Part shown: positions 7,816 through 15,032 of the stretch, piece after piece
Layout of the letters: each line of letters begins with the position of its first letter
Position numbering within the stretch: the first letter of the stretch is position 1
Source: Aldehydirespirator sp965116965
GTDB taxonomy: Bacteria; Actinomycetota; Acidimicrobiia; Acidimicrobiales; Aldehydirespiratoraceae
Reading direction: 5' to 3'
NCBI GenBank assembly: GCA_965116965.1
Contig: OZ220743.1
Span: forward strand, 1,612,001-1,676,000
DNA length: 64,000 bases
Made by a program: the position numbers and the translations under genes
Notes under the pieces: model-generated
Database searches by the model: none
Told to the model about the DNA's origin: nothing
Seen by the model: the letters and a program-made list of their open reading frames with translations, nothing else

Positions 7816-8427
7816 GTGAGGACGAGGCCGGTGGCGTTCGCCGCGGCTGCACTGCCGCTGATCGAGCACACCCATCTGGGCGATCCCAACATGACGTTCC
7901 TGCAGCGCTGCGCCCGGGCCCCGCTCGGTCCGCTCGGCGCCGAGGATACGCTCAGGGCGCTGCAACAGCCCATCATCGACACCGGCGGCGCCATCGACGA
8001 CGACGCCCTCGCTGAGGCGGTCGCCGCCACTCTGGGCTATCCCTACATGATCCAGCTCGTGGGATTCCACGCCTGGCAGATGCGCCGAGACCCCGACGCC
8101 CCGATCAGCCGGAACGATGTCCGTGCGGCCGTGGTCGAAGCCGAGCACGCCATGATCGATCAGGTCGCAGGACCGATCTGGAACCGCCTGTCCCCGATGG
8201 ACAAGCGCTTCCTGGTCGCCATGCTCGACGACGACCTCGACTCGTCGTTGGCCGACATCGCGGCGCGCCTCGACCGCTCGCAGCAGTACGCCCGCACCTA
8301 CCGTGCCCGCCTCATCGCGGCCGGCGCTGTCAGCCCCACCGCCAAGGCCCGGGTCCAGTTCCGCCACCACGCCCTGCGCAAGCGCGCCCAGACCGCAGCC
8401 CGCGACGACCCCACCCTGCTGCGCTGA
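7816..8427 (+). CDS. truncated NTPase copy (C-terminal half only)
   Basis: This 203-codon open frame corresponds to residues 179-381 of the P-loop ATPase at 3201-4346 and is highly similar to it (LPLIEHTHLGDPNMTFLQRC, GYPYMIQLVGFHAWQ). Both Walker motifs are lost. The junction falls at VAFAAAALPLIE, just after a GTG that could serve as a start. The frame is still open and conserved, so it may be expressed as a nucleotide-free domain, but a decaying duplicate is the simpler reading. Confidence 0.6.
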   Translation: MRTRPVAFAAAALPLIEHTHLGDPNMTFLQRCARAPLGPLGAEDTLRALQQPIIDTGGAIDDDALAEAVAATLGYPYMIQLVGFHAWQMRRDPDAPISRNDVRAAVVEAEHAMIDQVAGPIWNRLSPMDKRFLVAMLDDDLDSSLADIAARLDRSQQYARTYRARLIAAGAVSPTAKARVQFRHHALRKRAQTAARDDPTLLR

Positions 8428-8444
8428 CGCCACGGCCGGTGAGA

Positions 8445-8612
8445 CTGGGCGCAGATCCCCGCCGGGTCGCGGTTCAGCGTCGAGAAGCTCCACCGGGCCA
8501 TCCGCTCCCAGGGGATCGCCATGGCCCGCGACACCGTGACCAGTATCCCGCCTACCTCGATGACTGCTTGCTGGTGCGGACGGTGTGGATGGAGTCCCGC
8601 TCGGAGCTGCCA
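8445..8612 (+). pseudogene. DUF4143 ATPase fragment
   Basis: The bases match 4365-4535 (SRFSVEKLHRAIRSQGIAM, then MESRSE), including the same fusion join to the end of the NTPase gene. The Gln-codon region carries deletions, and similarity stops abruptly after CGCTCGGAGC at 8607. It belongs to the duplicated NTPase-ATPase composite. Confidence 0.7.
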
Positions 8613-8621
8613 GTTCGCGAA

Positions 8622-8915
8622 CTATGGCCGCCCCTGCGGTGCACTGGCCCGGAGCTGAGCGAAGCGCCGTTCGGCTTCGCCGATCGACATCTCGAGGATC
8701 TCGGCGACTCGCTGCCATGACGTTCCGCTTGAGAGTGCGGCCGCGACGCGTTCGGCGATGTGCTGTTCGCTCTCGCCGTCCTCGACGGCGCACCGCAGGA
8801 AGTAGTCGGCTACCGGTATCTCGTTCTCCGGCGGCGGTCCGCCGGCCTCGCACCAGTCCGCGAGCGCCTCGTCGTCGTCGAGCATCTGTCTGGTGAGTCG
8901 CGTCATCCCCGTCAC
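8622..8915 (-). CDS. small protein with C-terminal HTH-like segment, putative antitoxin
   Basis: This 97-residue acidic protein has LDDDEALADWCEAGG near its start. Its C-terminal half (SSGTSWQRVAEILEMSIGEAERRF, written here with the family's helix-turn-helix spacing) resembles a DNA-binding motif. It overlaps the end of the upstream 73-residue gene by four bases (ATGA). A small basic protein followed by a small acidic HTH protein is the usual layout of a type II toxin-antitoxin module in toxin-first order. I do not recognise the family with certainty. Confidence 0.5.
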   Translation of the reverse strand: MTGMTRLTRQMLDDDEALADWCEAGGPPPENEIPVADYFLRCAVEDGESEQHIAERVAAALSSGTSWQRVAEILEMSIGEAERRFAQLRASAPQGRP

Positions 8916-9133
8916 CTCAAGTACTTCGCGCGCGCAGGCATGGCATGAACGATCCTACGCCGTCCGCGATGAGTCACGACCAGCACCTCCAGCATGCGCC
9001 CGCTCCGGTCGGCTCCGATGCACATCACAGCCTCGTCCTGCTGGAAGGCACGGAATGCGTTGCGGTAGGCATGCAGGATGTCCTGTTCGTCGATGCCATG
9101 CCGGCGAGCGCTCGATGCAATCTCCGGCTTCAT
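8912..9133 (-). CDS. small basic protein, putative toxin of a TA pair
   Basis: This 73-residue protein reads MKPEIASSARRHGIDEQDIL, then VMCIGADRSGRMLEVLVV, and ends IVHAMPARAKYLR. The beta-rich core and terminal HAMPAR-K pattern occur in small actinobacterial proteins commonly annotated as toxins (BrnT/DUF4258-like folds). TAACAT lies six bases before the ATG, so the transcript is probably leaderless. It overlaps the next gene by four bases. The toxin role is inferred from size, charge and pairing only. Confidence 0.5.
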   Translation of the reverse strand: MKPEIASSARRHGIDEQDILHAYRNAFRAFQQDEAVMCIGADRSGRMLEVLVVTHRGRRRIVHAMPARAKYLR

Positions 9134-9240
9134 CCTATGATGTTAGTAAGTGTCGTGTGTAATCGCTCAGGCGGATGCGCAAAGGGAATGCCGAGTTTGC
9201 GGAGGCTGTGAGTGTTGCTGGCAGCCGGTGACGAGGGCTT

Positions 9241-10155
9241 CTAGGCGAGGTCTCCCTGCCAGAGGCGCCGGGCGAAGTCGGTGGCCCCTATGATGTCGAT
9301 GCCGTCGCCGGTGCGCCGGGGGCGGGGCTCGAGGCAGACCACGATCCGCCGGTCCAGGCCGGGGTGCTCCTGCGCCAGTGTGCGGAGGCCCTTGAGATGG
9401 TCGCTTGTGATCCTGGCGCTCGCCTTCGCCTCGATCGCGAGCCGCATGTCGCCCACTATGAAGTCCACCTCGATCCTGCTGGGAAGCCGCCAGTAGCTCA
9501 GCTGCTCGTCGAGGCCCCGGTAGGAGACGAAGGCCGACAGCTCGTGGAAGACCCAGTTCTCGAACGCCTTGCCGTAGCGGTCGGTGCCGCGTTCGAGCTC
9601 GCCCCGGCGCGCCAGGCGGTTGACCACGCCGACGTCCTCGAAGTACAGCTTGGAGGCCCCGGCGAGGCGGCGCTTCGCTCTGCGTTGCCAGCGCGGCAGC
9701 CAGCGGGCGAGGAGCGTGTCGGTGAGGATGCCGAAGTACGCCTTGGCCGTGGGGGCCGAGACCCCGCAGTCGCGGGCGATGGTCGAGAAGTTGACGGGGT
9801 CTCCGTCGCTCAGGGCGGCGGCGTCGAGGAAGTACGAGAAGGCCGGCAGGTTCCGCACGAAGCCCTCGGCGGCGATCTCCTCTCGCAGGTAGTCGGCGAT
9901 GTAGGCGTCGAGCATGCGCCGGGGCCTGCTCGACTGGTAAATCCTGGGCAGGTAGCCGCCGTTGAGGGCCCGGTCGAGGTCGAAGTCCTCTCCGATCTCC
10001 GCGGAGGTGAGGCCTCGCAGCTCGGAGCGGAGGGCGCGCCCGCCCAGCAGGTTGGCGGCGCCGCGGCGCACCCTGCGGGCGCTCGACCCGCAGAGAGCGA
10101 AGCTCAGCCCGCGGTTCTCGATCAGCCAGTGCACCTCGTCGAGGAGGGCGGGCAC
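9241..10155 (-). CDS. DUF4143-type ATPase, N-terminally truncated
   Basis: This 304-codon frame begins at MPALLDEVHWLIENRGLSFA. In the upstream frame the codons still read SDEIQKV, which is the Walker B of AAA_14 ATPases. The Walker A half is gone, replaced at about 10180 by an unrelated SLH-like fragment. Downstream, the arginine finger region (CGSSARRVRRG), the winged helix (FSTIARDCGVSAPTAKAYF) and the DUF4143 nuclease-like core (RIEVDFIVGDMRLAIEAKAS) are intact. Without nucleotide binding it is unlikely to work as an ATPase. It is a different subfamily from the copies at 4360 and 6870. Confidence 0.7.
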   Translation of the reverse strand: MPALLDEVHWLIENRGLSFALCGSSARRVRRGAANLLGGRALRSELRGLTSAEIGEDFDLDRALNGGYLPRIYQSSRPRRMLDAYIADYLREEIAAEGFVRNLPAFSYFLDAAALSDGDPVNFSTIARDCGVSAPTAKAYFGILTDTLLARWLPRWQRRAKRRLAGASKLYFEDVGVVNRLARRGELERGTDRYGKAFENWVFHELSAFVSYRGLDEQLSYWRLPSRIEVDFIVGDMRLAIEAKASARITSDHLKGLRTLAQEHPGLDRRIVVCLEPRPRRTGDGIDIIGATDFARRLWQGDLA

Positions 10156-10179
10156 CTTCTGGATCTCGTCGGACTCGCA

Positions 10180-10345
10180 CTACCCAGACCGCCATTGCCT
10201 TGCGGTCCATGGGGTCGTCGGGGCAGAAGAGGTTGTCCCCGCAGTAGGTGCCGTCGAAGATGCCCTGGGCGGCGAGGGCGTGGATGTCGTCACGGTGGGT
10301 GTGGGTAGCAGCGACGTCGGGGTAGAGGGCCTGAGCGGCGAGGCT
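10180..10345 (-). pseudogene. SLH-like domain fragment
   Basis: The minus strand reads LYPDVAATHTHRDDIHALAA, then QGIFDGT, then FCPDDPMDRKAMAVWVV. This is the pattern of one S-layer-homology-like repeat from an actinobacterial surface protein (PDV, ALAAxGI, FxPDDPMxRxxMA). No start, signal peptide or further repeats accompany it. It is wedged between the truncated ATPase and the stop of the intact ATPase, so it is a foreign fragment at a recombination joint. Confidence 0.6.
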
Positions 10346-10358
10346 TGCGGCGCTGGGG

Positions 10359-11645
10359 TCAGGGGCCCAGCAGGGCGGCGGGGATGACGGCGATGCCGTC
10401 GCGGCGTCGGTAGGCCTGCGGGCCGGTGGTGACGACCGCGGCGTCGAGCATGTCGTCGCCCAGTTCGCGCCGCAGCCAATGGAGGTGCCCGACGTCGCGG
10501 TCTGACACCGACCCCGAGAGCTTGGCCTCCAGCGCGAGCGCCCGCCCGTCGCGTGAGCTGACGATGAAGTCGATCTCGCGCTCGCCGGCTCGCTTGCGCA
10601 TGTGGTGCACTGAGGCGCGCGCCGCTTGGGCGTAGGTTCGCAGGTTGAGCGCGACCAGCGACTCGAACAGGCCGCCGAGCAGCGCCCGGCCGGCGCCCGC
10701 GGGCCGGGTGGGCTGCTCGCCTCGCAGCAGCGCCGCCGTGTCGATGCCGAGCAGGGCGACCGCGAGGGCGGGGTCGACGAGATGGTGCTTGGGCCCGCTG
10801 GTGAGCTTGGCCAGCGGGTTGTGAGTCGGGCTCCAGCCGGGCAGCGGCTCGAGTATGTGCAGGCGTTCGAGGGTGTCGATGTAGGGGGCGGTGGCGGAGC
10901 GGCTGGGCTTGTCGCCGTGCCCGCCGGTGGCGGCGTCGCGGATGCGCTCGTAGGAGGCGGTTGTGGCGGTGGCGGCGGCGTACGCGGTGAGCCACCGTCG
11001 CAGCGCGCTCGGGTTGCGCAGGTCGTGGCCCGCTTCGGGGAAGTCGCGGTCGATGATCCTGTCGATGTAGCCGTGGAGCGCCTCCGAGCACGCCTGGGCG
11101 GAGAGTCCCCGAAGGCCCGGAAAGCCGCTGGCGGTGATCTCTGCCGCATAGTCGGCGAGCCGAGCCTCGGTGCGTCCGCCGATGGGGGGCCGGGTGCCGG
11201 TGAGCAGATCGGACAGGCTGACGGTGGGCTCGCTGAACACGGGCGCATCCCAGCGCTCGCACAGGCTCAGCGGCCGCATGCGCAGGGTGACGATCCGGCC
11301 GGCGCCGGTGTGGGTCGGGGGCCGCTTGGGCGAGGCTGATCCGCAGATGAGGAACCGGCCCGCCGAGCGGTCCTCGTCCACTGCCCGCCTCACCGCGTCG
11401 AAGACGGCTGGCAGGCGCTGCCACTCGTCTATGACCACCGGCGGCGGGTACGTCGCCACCAGGCGAGGGTCGGCCTGGAGCACCTCCAGTACCGGCGCGT
11501 CGTCGAGCGCGAGGAACGTGGCCGCCCGCTGCCGCGCGGTGGTGGTCTTGCCCACGCCGCGAGCCCCTTCGAGGCTGATCGCGGGCAGCTCCCCGAACAG
11601 CTTCTCGATCCGAGCGTCAACGATGCGCGGCCCGTAGAAGACCAT
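10359..11645 (-). CDS. AAA_14/DUF4143 ATPase, intact
   Basis: This 428-residue protein has Walker A EGARGVGKTTT (residues 26-36), Walker B PPVVIDEWQRLP (about 68-79), the sensor-type LICGSASPK (about 97-105) and the C-terminal DUF4143 PD-(D/E)XK-like core REIDFIVSSRDGRALALEAK. It is the only full-length member of this family here, at the usual length of 380-430. TAGCTT lies six bases before the ATG, indicating a leaderless transcript. These ATPases are common in variable regions and their biochemical role is not established. It shares no long identity with the decayed copies nearby. Confidence 0.85.
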   Translation of the reverse strand: MVFYGPRIVDARIEKLFGELPAISLEGARGVGKTTTARQRAATFLALDDAPVLEVLQADPRLVATYPPPVVIDEWQRLPAVFDAVRRAVDEDRSAGRFLICGSASPKRPPTHTGAGRIVTLRMRPLSLCERWDAPVFSEPTVSLSDLLTGTRPPIGGRTEARLADYAAEITASGFPGLRGLSAQACSEALHGYIDRIIDRDFPEAGHDLRNPSALRRWLTAYAAATATTASYERIRDAATGGHGDKPSRSATAPYIDTLERLHILEPLPGWSPTHNPLAKLTSGPKHHLVDPALAVALLGIDTAALLRGEQPTRPAGAGRALLGGLFESLVALNLRTYAQAARASVHHMRKRAGEREIDFIVSSRDGRALALEAKLSGSVSDRDVGHLHWLRRELGDDMLDAAVVTTGPQAYRRRDGIAVIPAALLGP

Positions 11646-11785
11646 GACTCCAAGCTACCGGCATTCTCACTCTACAATACAAGTTGCCCAATGATTGCCA
11701 TCCATAATGTCTATATTCTACAAGACAGAATGTCCCCCGAACGGACGACCATGCCGGAGATGACGCCGGTGCCGGATCCTCGCCG

Positions 11786-11916
11786 CCCGGCACCCTGAGG
11801 CCGATGCCGCCCCCACAGCGTGACGAACAGGATTCGCGTCACCCATTGCGCCACGGGTCCCCGAGGTGAGGACCTGATGGTGTCTGATCAAGTCCCATCA
11901 GGGTGTGGACGCTGCG
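11786..11916 (+). repeat. intergenic dispersed repeat, copy 2
   Basis: Close copy of 4961-5092, from GGCACCCTGAGGCCGATGCC to AGGGTGTGGACGC. It lies in the gap 11646-12244, which holds no gene apart from the ATPase remnant at 12092-12235. The AT-rich 11660-11730 segment to its left has no recognisable function. Confidence 0.75.
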
Positions 11917-12091
11917 TCTTGGCTCTAATGACGGCTCGGTCGGGGCAGTAGCGCGCCGGCGCGGCCGCACAGCCTCGGGTGACGCCAGCCGCCGCCTGAG
12001 AATCGATGTAGGAGCGAAGACGCTGCCGGGAGCGACATCCGCGAGGCGGCTACTGGTCTTGTGTGGGAGTGGCGGAGGCGGTCGGAAGCTT

Positions 12092-12235
12092 CTAGGGCGT
12101 CCACAGCGACGACAGGGGCCACATGCGCAGCCGGTCGCCCACGGTGACTTCGTGCGGTCCCATGTGCAGCAGCACGCCGACGGTGAAGCAGCCGGGGGCC
12201 GCGGCATCGAGGCGGTCGCGCATCCAACGGACTCG
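12092..12235 (-). pseudogene. C-terminal remnant of another DUF4143-type ATPase
   Basis: On the minus strand the frame reads RWMRDRLDAAAPGCFTVGV, then LLHMGPHEVTVGDRLRMWPL, ending SSLWTP before a stop. This pattern (LYTGE-like strand, GDRLxxxPLSxLW) is the typical C-terminal strand of DUF4143 ATPases. No upstream part of the gene is present. Confidence 0.55.
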
Positions 12236-12244
12236 TGGCGGCGT

Positions 12245-12748
12245 CTAGGGGCTGCGGCGCGAGGAGATGACTCCGGTGTCGAATCCGGACAGGTGCAGAC
12301 CGCCGTGGAAGCGGGCGTGCTCGATCTTGAGGCACCGGTCCATCACCACGTCGAGTCCGGACGCGACGCAGCGCATCGCGGCCTCGGGGCTCCACAGTCC
12401 GAGTTGAGCCCAGTAGACCGGTGCGCCCACCGCGATGGTCTCGTCGGCCACGGCGGGCAGGTCCTCGGCCCGGCGGAACACGTCGACGATGTCGGGCGTG
12501 GCCGGGAGGTCCTCCAGCGAGGCGTAGACCCGGCGACCGAGGATCTCGTCGCCGGCCGCCCGCGGATTGACGGGGTAGACGTCGAAGTCGGTGGACGACG
12601 ACAGCAGGTAGGTGAGAACGAAGTAGCTGGCCCGGGCCAGGTTGGCGGAGGCGCCGACGACCGCCACCGAGCGCGACCGGTTCAGGATGCGCTGGCGCTC
12701 GAGCGCGGTCGGCGGCGTCCAGCCCTCCACAGGCGGATGCTCAGCCAT
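12245..12748 (-). CDS. CoA-binding domain protein (YccU type)
   Basis: This 167-residue protein has a Rossmann-like CoA-binding domain: SRSVAVVGASANLARASY (about residues 25-42), DVYPVNPRAAGDEILGR (about 55-71), a later VYWAQLGLWSPEA and a C-terminal DRCLKIEHARFHGGL. This matches the family of single-domain CoA-binding proteins related to the succinyl-CoA synthetase alpha subunit N-terminus. The precise function is unknown. It is followed downstream only by accessory debris. A fragment of a close relative lies at 50-116. Confidence 0.8.
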   Translation of the reverse strand: MAEHPPVEGWTPPTALERQRILNRSRSVAVVGASANLARASYFVLTYLLSSSTDFDVYPVNPRAAGDEILGRRVYASLEDLPATPDIVDVFRRAEDLPAVADETIAVGAPVYWAQLGLWSPEAAMRCVASGLDVVMDRCLKIEHARFHGGLHLSGFDTGVISSRRSP

Positions 12749-12759
12749 CGGTCCTCCGG

Positions 12760-12879
12760 GAATTGGCAGCGGTCAGTGCCCGAATGGGCGTCCTGGGCTG
12801 CCAATTCGGCAGGTCGTGGGCGTGCTCTTGGCAATTGGCAGCGGTCAGTGCCTGAATGGGCGTCCTGGGCTGCCAATTC
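12760..12879. repeat. doublet of hairpin repeats (GAATTGGCAGC family)
   Basis: Unit 1 (12760-12807) has perfect 11-base inverted arms GAATTGGCAGC / GCTGCCAATTC. Unit 2 (12833-12878) has 10-base arms of the same sequence. The loops share AGTGCC and TGGGCGTCCTGGG. The units are in direct orientation with a 72-base period. A second doublet of the same family lies at 40676-40794. The hairpins could act as terminators or as REP-like mobile units. Confidence 0.85.
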
Positions 12880-12897
12880 GGCGTCGGCGTCGTTCGC

Positions 12898-14196
12898 TCA
12901 GCCATCGGGGTCTTTTGTCGCCGCGGTCAGGGCCTGATCCAGGTCCCAGATTATGTCCTCGACATCCTCCAAGCCGACCGATATGCGCACCATGTCGGGC
13001 GACACGCCCCCGGCTTCCAGCTCGGCGTCGGAGAGCTGCTGATGGGTGGTGGAGGCGGGGTGGATGACAAGGGTCTTGGCGTCGCCCACGTTGGCCAGGT
13101 GCGACACCATCTGCAGCGACTCGATGAAGCGGGCCCCGGCGGCTCGCCCGCCCACCACACCGAAGGTGAAGATGGCGCCCGGACCGGAGGGCAGGTAGCG
13201 GCGGGCCAAGTCGTGCTGAGGGTGGTCGGGCAATCCCGCCCAGAGCACCCATGCCACCCGGTCGTCGGCGTCGAGCCACTCGGCCACGGCCCGGGCGTTG
13301 GCGACGTGGGCCTCCATGCGCAGCGGCAGCGTCTCGATCCCCTGAAGCAGCAGGAAGGCGTTGAACGGCGACAGGCAGGCGCCTACGTCGCGCAACTGCT
13401 CCGCCCTCACCTTCGTGCAGAAGGCGTACTCGCCGAAGTTGTCCCACCAGCGCAGCTCGTTGTAGCTGGGAATCCGCTCGACCATGTGGGGGAACCGGCC
13501 CGAGTCCCAGTCGAAGCGTCCCGCCTCGACGATCACGCCGCCGATAGAGGTTCCGTGCCCGCCCAGGAACTTGGTGGCCGAGTGCAGGACGATGTCGACC
13601 TTGTGATCCAGCGGGCGGCACAGGTACGGCGTGGCGAAAGTGGAGTCCACCACCAGCGGCAGCTTGTGGGCTTGGGCGACGTCCGCTAGGGCGGCGAGAT
13701 CGGCAACCGCGCCTGAGGGATTGGCGATGATCTCGGTGTAGAGCAGCTTCGTGTCATCACGAACGGCTGCGGCGAAGGCGTCGGGGTCGGTCCCGTCCAC
13801 GAACGTCGTGTCGATGCCGAGCCGCCGCAGCGTCACGTCGAACAGGGTGTAGGTGCCCCCGTAGAGCCCGGCCGCGGCCACGATGTGCTCGCCGGCAGCT
13901 GCCAGCGCGGTGACGGTGAGGAACTCGGCGGCCTGGCCGCTGGCGGTGGCTACTGCCCCGATGCCTCCCTCGAGGCTGGCCATGCGCTCCTCGAAGGCCG
14001 CGTTGGTCGGGTTGGAGATCCGGGTGTAGATGGTGCCGTACTTCTGCAGGGCGAACAGGTCGGCGGCATCCGCGGTGTTCTCGAACACGAAGCTGGTGGA
14101 CTGGTAGATGGGCACGGCTCGTGCGCCGGTGGTGGGATCGGGCTGGCTGCCCGCGTGCAGTGCCTTGGTACGGAAGCCCCATTGGCGGTCGGCCAT
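12898..14196 (-). CDS. metY: O-acetylhomoserine aminocarboxypropyltransferase (sulfhydrylase)
   Basis: This 432-residue PLP enzyme of the Cys/Met metabolism family makes homocysteine from O-acetylhomoserine and sulfide. It starts ADRQWGFRTKALHAGSQPD and contains the substrate-loop YTRISNPTN. The PLP-lysine motif HSATKFLGGHGTSIGG is about two-fifths along, and the C-terminal part has SLGDAKT-like NVGDAKTLVIHPASTTHQQ. ATG 14196 is chosen over a start 66 bases upstream because TATCGT sits exactly six bases before it and the homologous region begins there. The sulfide could come from the sulfite reductase at 35938-37770, though the genes are not linked. Confidence 0.9.
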   Translation of the reverse strand: MADRQWGFRTKALHAGSQPDPTTGARAVPIYQSTSFVFENTADAADLFALQKYGTIYTRISNPTNAAFEERMASLEGGIGAVATASGQAAEFLTVTALAAAGEHIVAAAGLYGGTYTLFDVTLRRLGIDTTFVDGTDPDAFAAAVRDDTKLLYTEIIANPSGAVADLAALADVAQAHKLPLVVDSTFATPYLCRPLDHKVDIVLHSATKFLGGHGTSIGGVIVEAGRFDWDSGRFPHMVERIPSYNELRWWDNFGEYAFCTKVRAEQLRDVGACLSPFNAFLLLQGIETLPLRMEAHVANARAVAEWLDADDRVAWVLWAGLPDHPQHDLARRYLPSGPGAIFTFGVVGGRAAGARFIESLQMVSHLANVGDAKTLVIHPASTTHQQLSDAELEAGGVSPDMVRISVGLEDVEDIIWDLDQALTAATKDPDG

Positions 14197-14369
14197 GCCT
14201 TGACGATACTCATCCCACCCCCCGGCCGGCGGGTCCTGTCGCCGAGTCGAGATGACCGACACGGGCTTCGCCCTATTCGTCGGTCATCTGACTCGTCGCC
14301 ACCCCCCGGCCTGGCGCTGCCCGCCTCCCACCTCCGTCGCTGCCTGCGCGGGCAGTACGGTTCGGAGTC

Positions 14370-14861
14370 GTGGGCTCGTTCAGTAGCGAGACGGTGGCTT
14401 TCGAGTCGTCTGACACGTCAGCGGTGGTGCGGGCCATGCAGACCCTGGCGGATCGGGGCGACGGCTTGGGCTGGATCAACATCGGTCCCGGGCTGCGGGA
14501 CGACCAGATCGACGCGCTGCCGACACCCTCGCCGCTGGGCCGCTGGTTCTCCGGTCGAGGGCCGGCGGCGCCGATGGCGACCTGGACTCCGCCACACCGG
14601 GACCGCAACTCGTTGGTGCCGACAGTCGGGGTCGAGCACGGTGCGGGACCCAAGGCGCTCGACCGGCTCCGGGACGCCGGGGCGCCGCTGCCGACGGGCT
14701 GGCGCAAGGTGCAGGATCACGCCAAGAACGGGATCGTCGTGCACCCCGCCTCGGGAGCGTCGCACGACGCGGTGTTGCGCTGGCTGCTATCGGCGTGCTG
14801 GGCGCTCTGCCCCATCGAGATCGAGGACCACTGGCTGGCCGAGGTCCACCGACCCGGTTAG
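14370..14861 (+). CDS. conserved hypothetical protein
   Basis: This 163-residue soluble protein has no domain I can name. Recognisable features are SAVVRAMQTLADRGDGLGWIN near the start, a central TWTPPHRDRNSLVPTVGVEH, and WRKVQDHAKNGIVVHPA before a C-terminal hydrophobic segment RWLLSACWALCPIEIEDHW. The GTG start is preceded by TACGGT with an eight-base gap. It is transcribed away from metY and faces the nucleoside hydrolase gene across a repeat doublet. Confidence 0.65.
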   Translation: MGSFSSETVAFESSDTSAVVRAMQTLADRGDGLGWINIGPGLRDDQIDALPTPSPLGRWFSGRGPAAPMATWTPPHRDRNSLVPTVGVEHGAGPKALDRLRDAGAPLPTGWRKVQDHAKNGIVVHPASGASHDAVLRWLLSACWALCPIEIEDHWLAEVHRPG

Positions 14862-14900
14862 ACCCGGCCCCGAGAATCCGGCGGCCCACCCGTTGCCGCG

Positions 14901-15023
14901 CAAATTGATGACATATTGTGCCCTGGAGGCCCACTATCGGCCCCAAATTCGCCGAACTACCCGGTGCCCGCGGAAATTGGCGACGTATTGTGCCCTGGAG
15001 GCCCACTATCGGCCCCAAATTCG
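14901..15023. repeat. doublet of 50-base repeats between convergent genes
   Basis: Two units start at 14901 and 14974 (73-base period) and share the core ATTGTGCCCTGGAGGCCCAC followed by TATCGGCCCCAAATTCG. Each begins with AAATTG and ends with CAAATT, giving short inverted ends. The doublet fills the gap between the convergent genes ending at 14861 and 15033. Confidence 0.8.
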
Positions 15024-15032
15024 GGCGGTCCG

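Noticed and set aside
9167..11248. 693-codon open frame on the minus strand
   Set aside because: It is the alternate frame of the two ATPase genes and crosses the joint between them. Only the short SLH-like part near 10180-10345 has protein-like sequence.
11660..11735. AT-rich stretch as replication origin or attachment site
   Set aside because: Apart from low GC it has no repeats, dyads or tRNA gene end that would support such a site.
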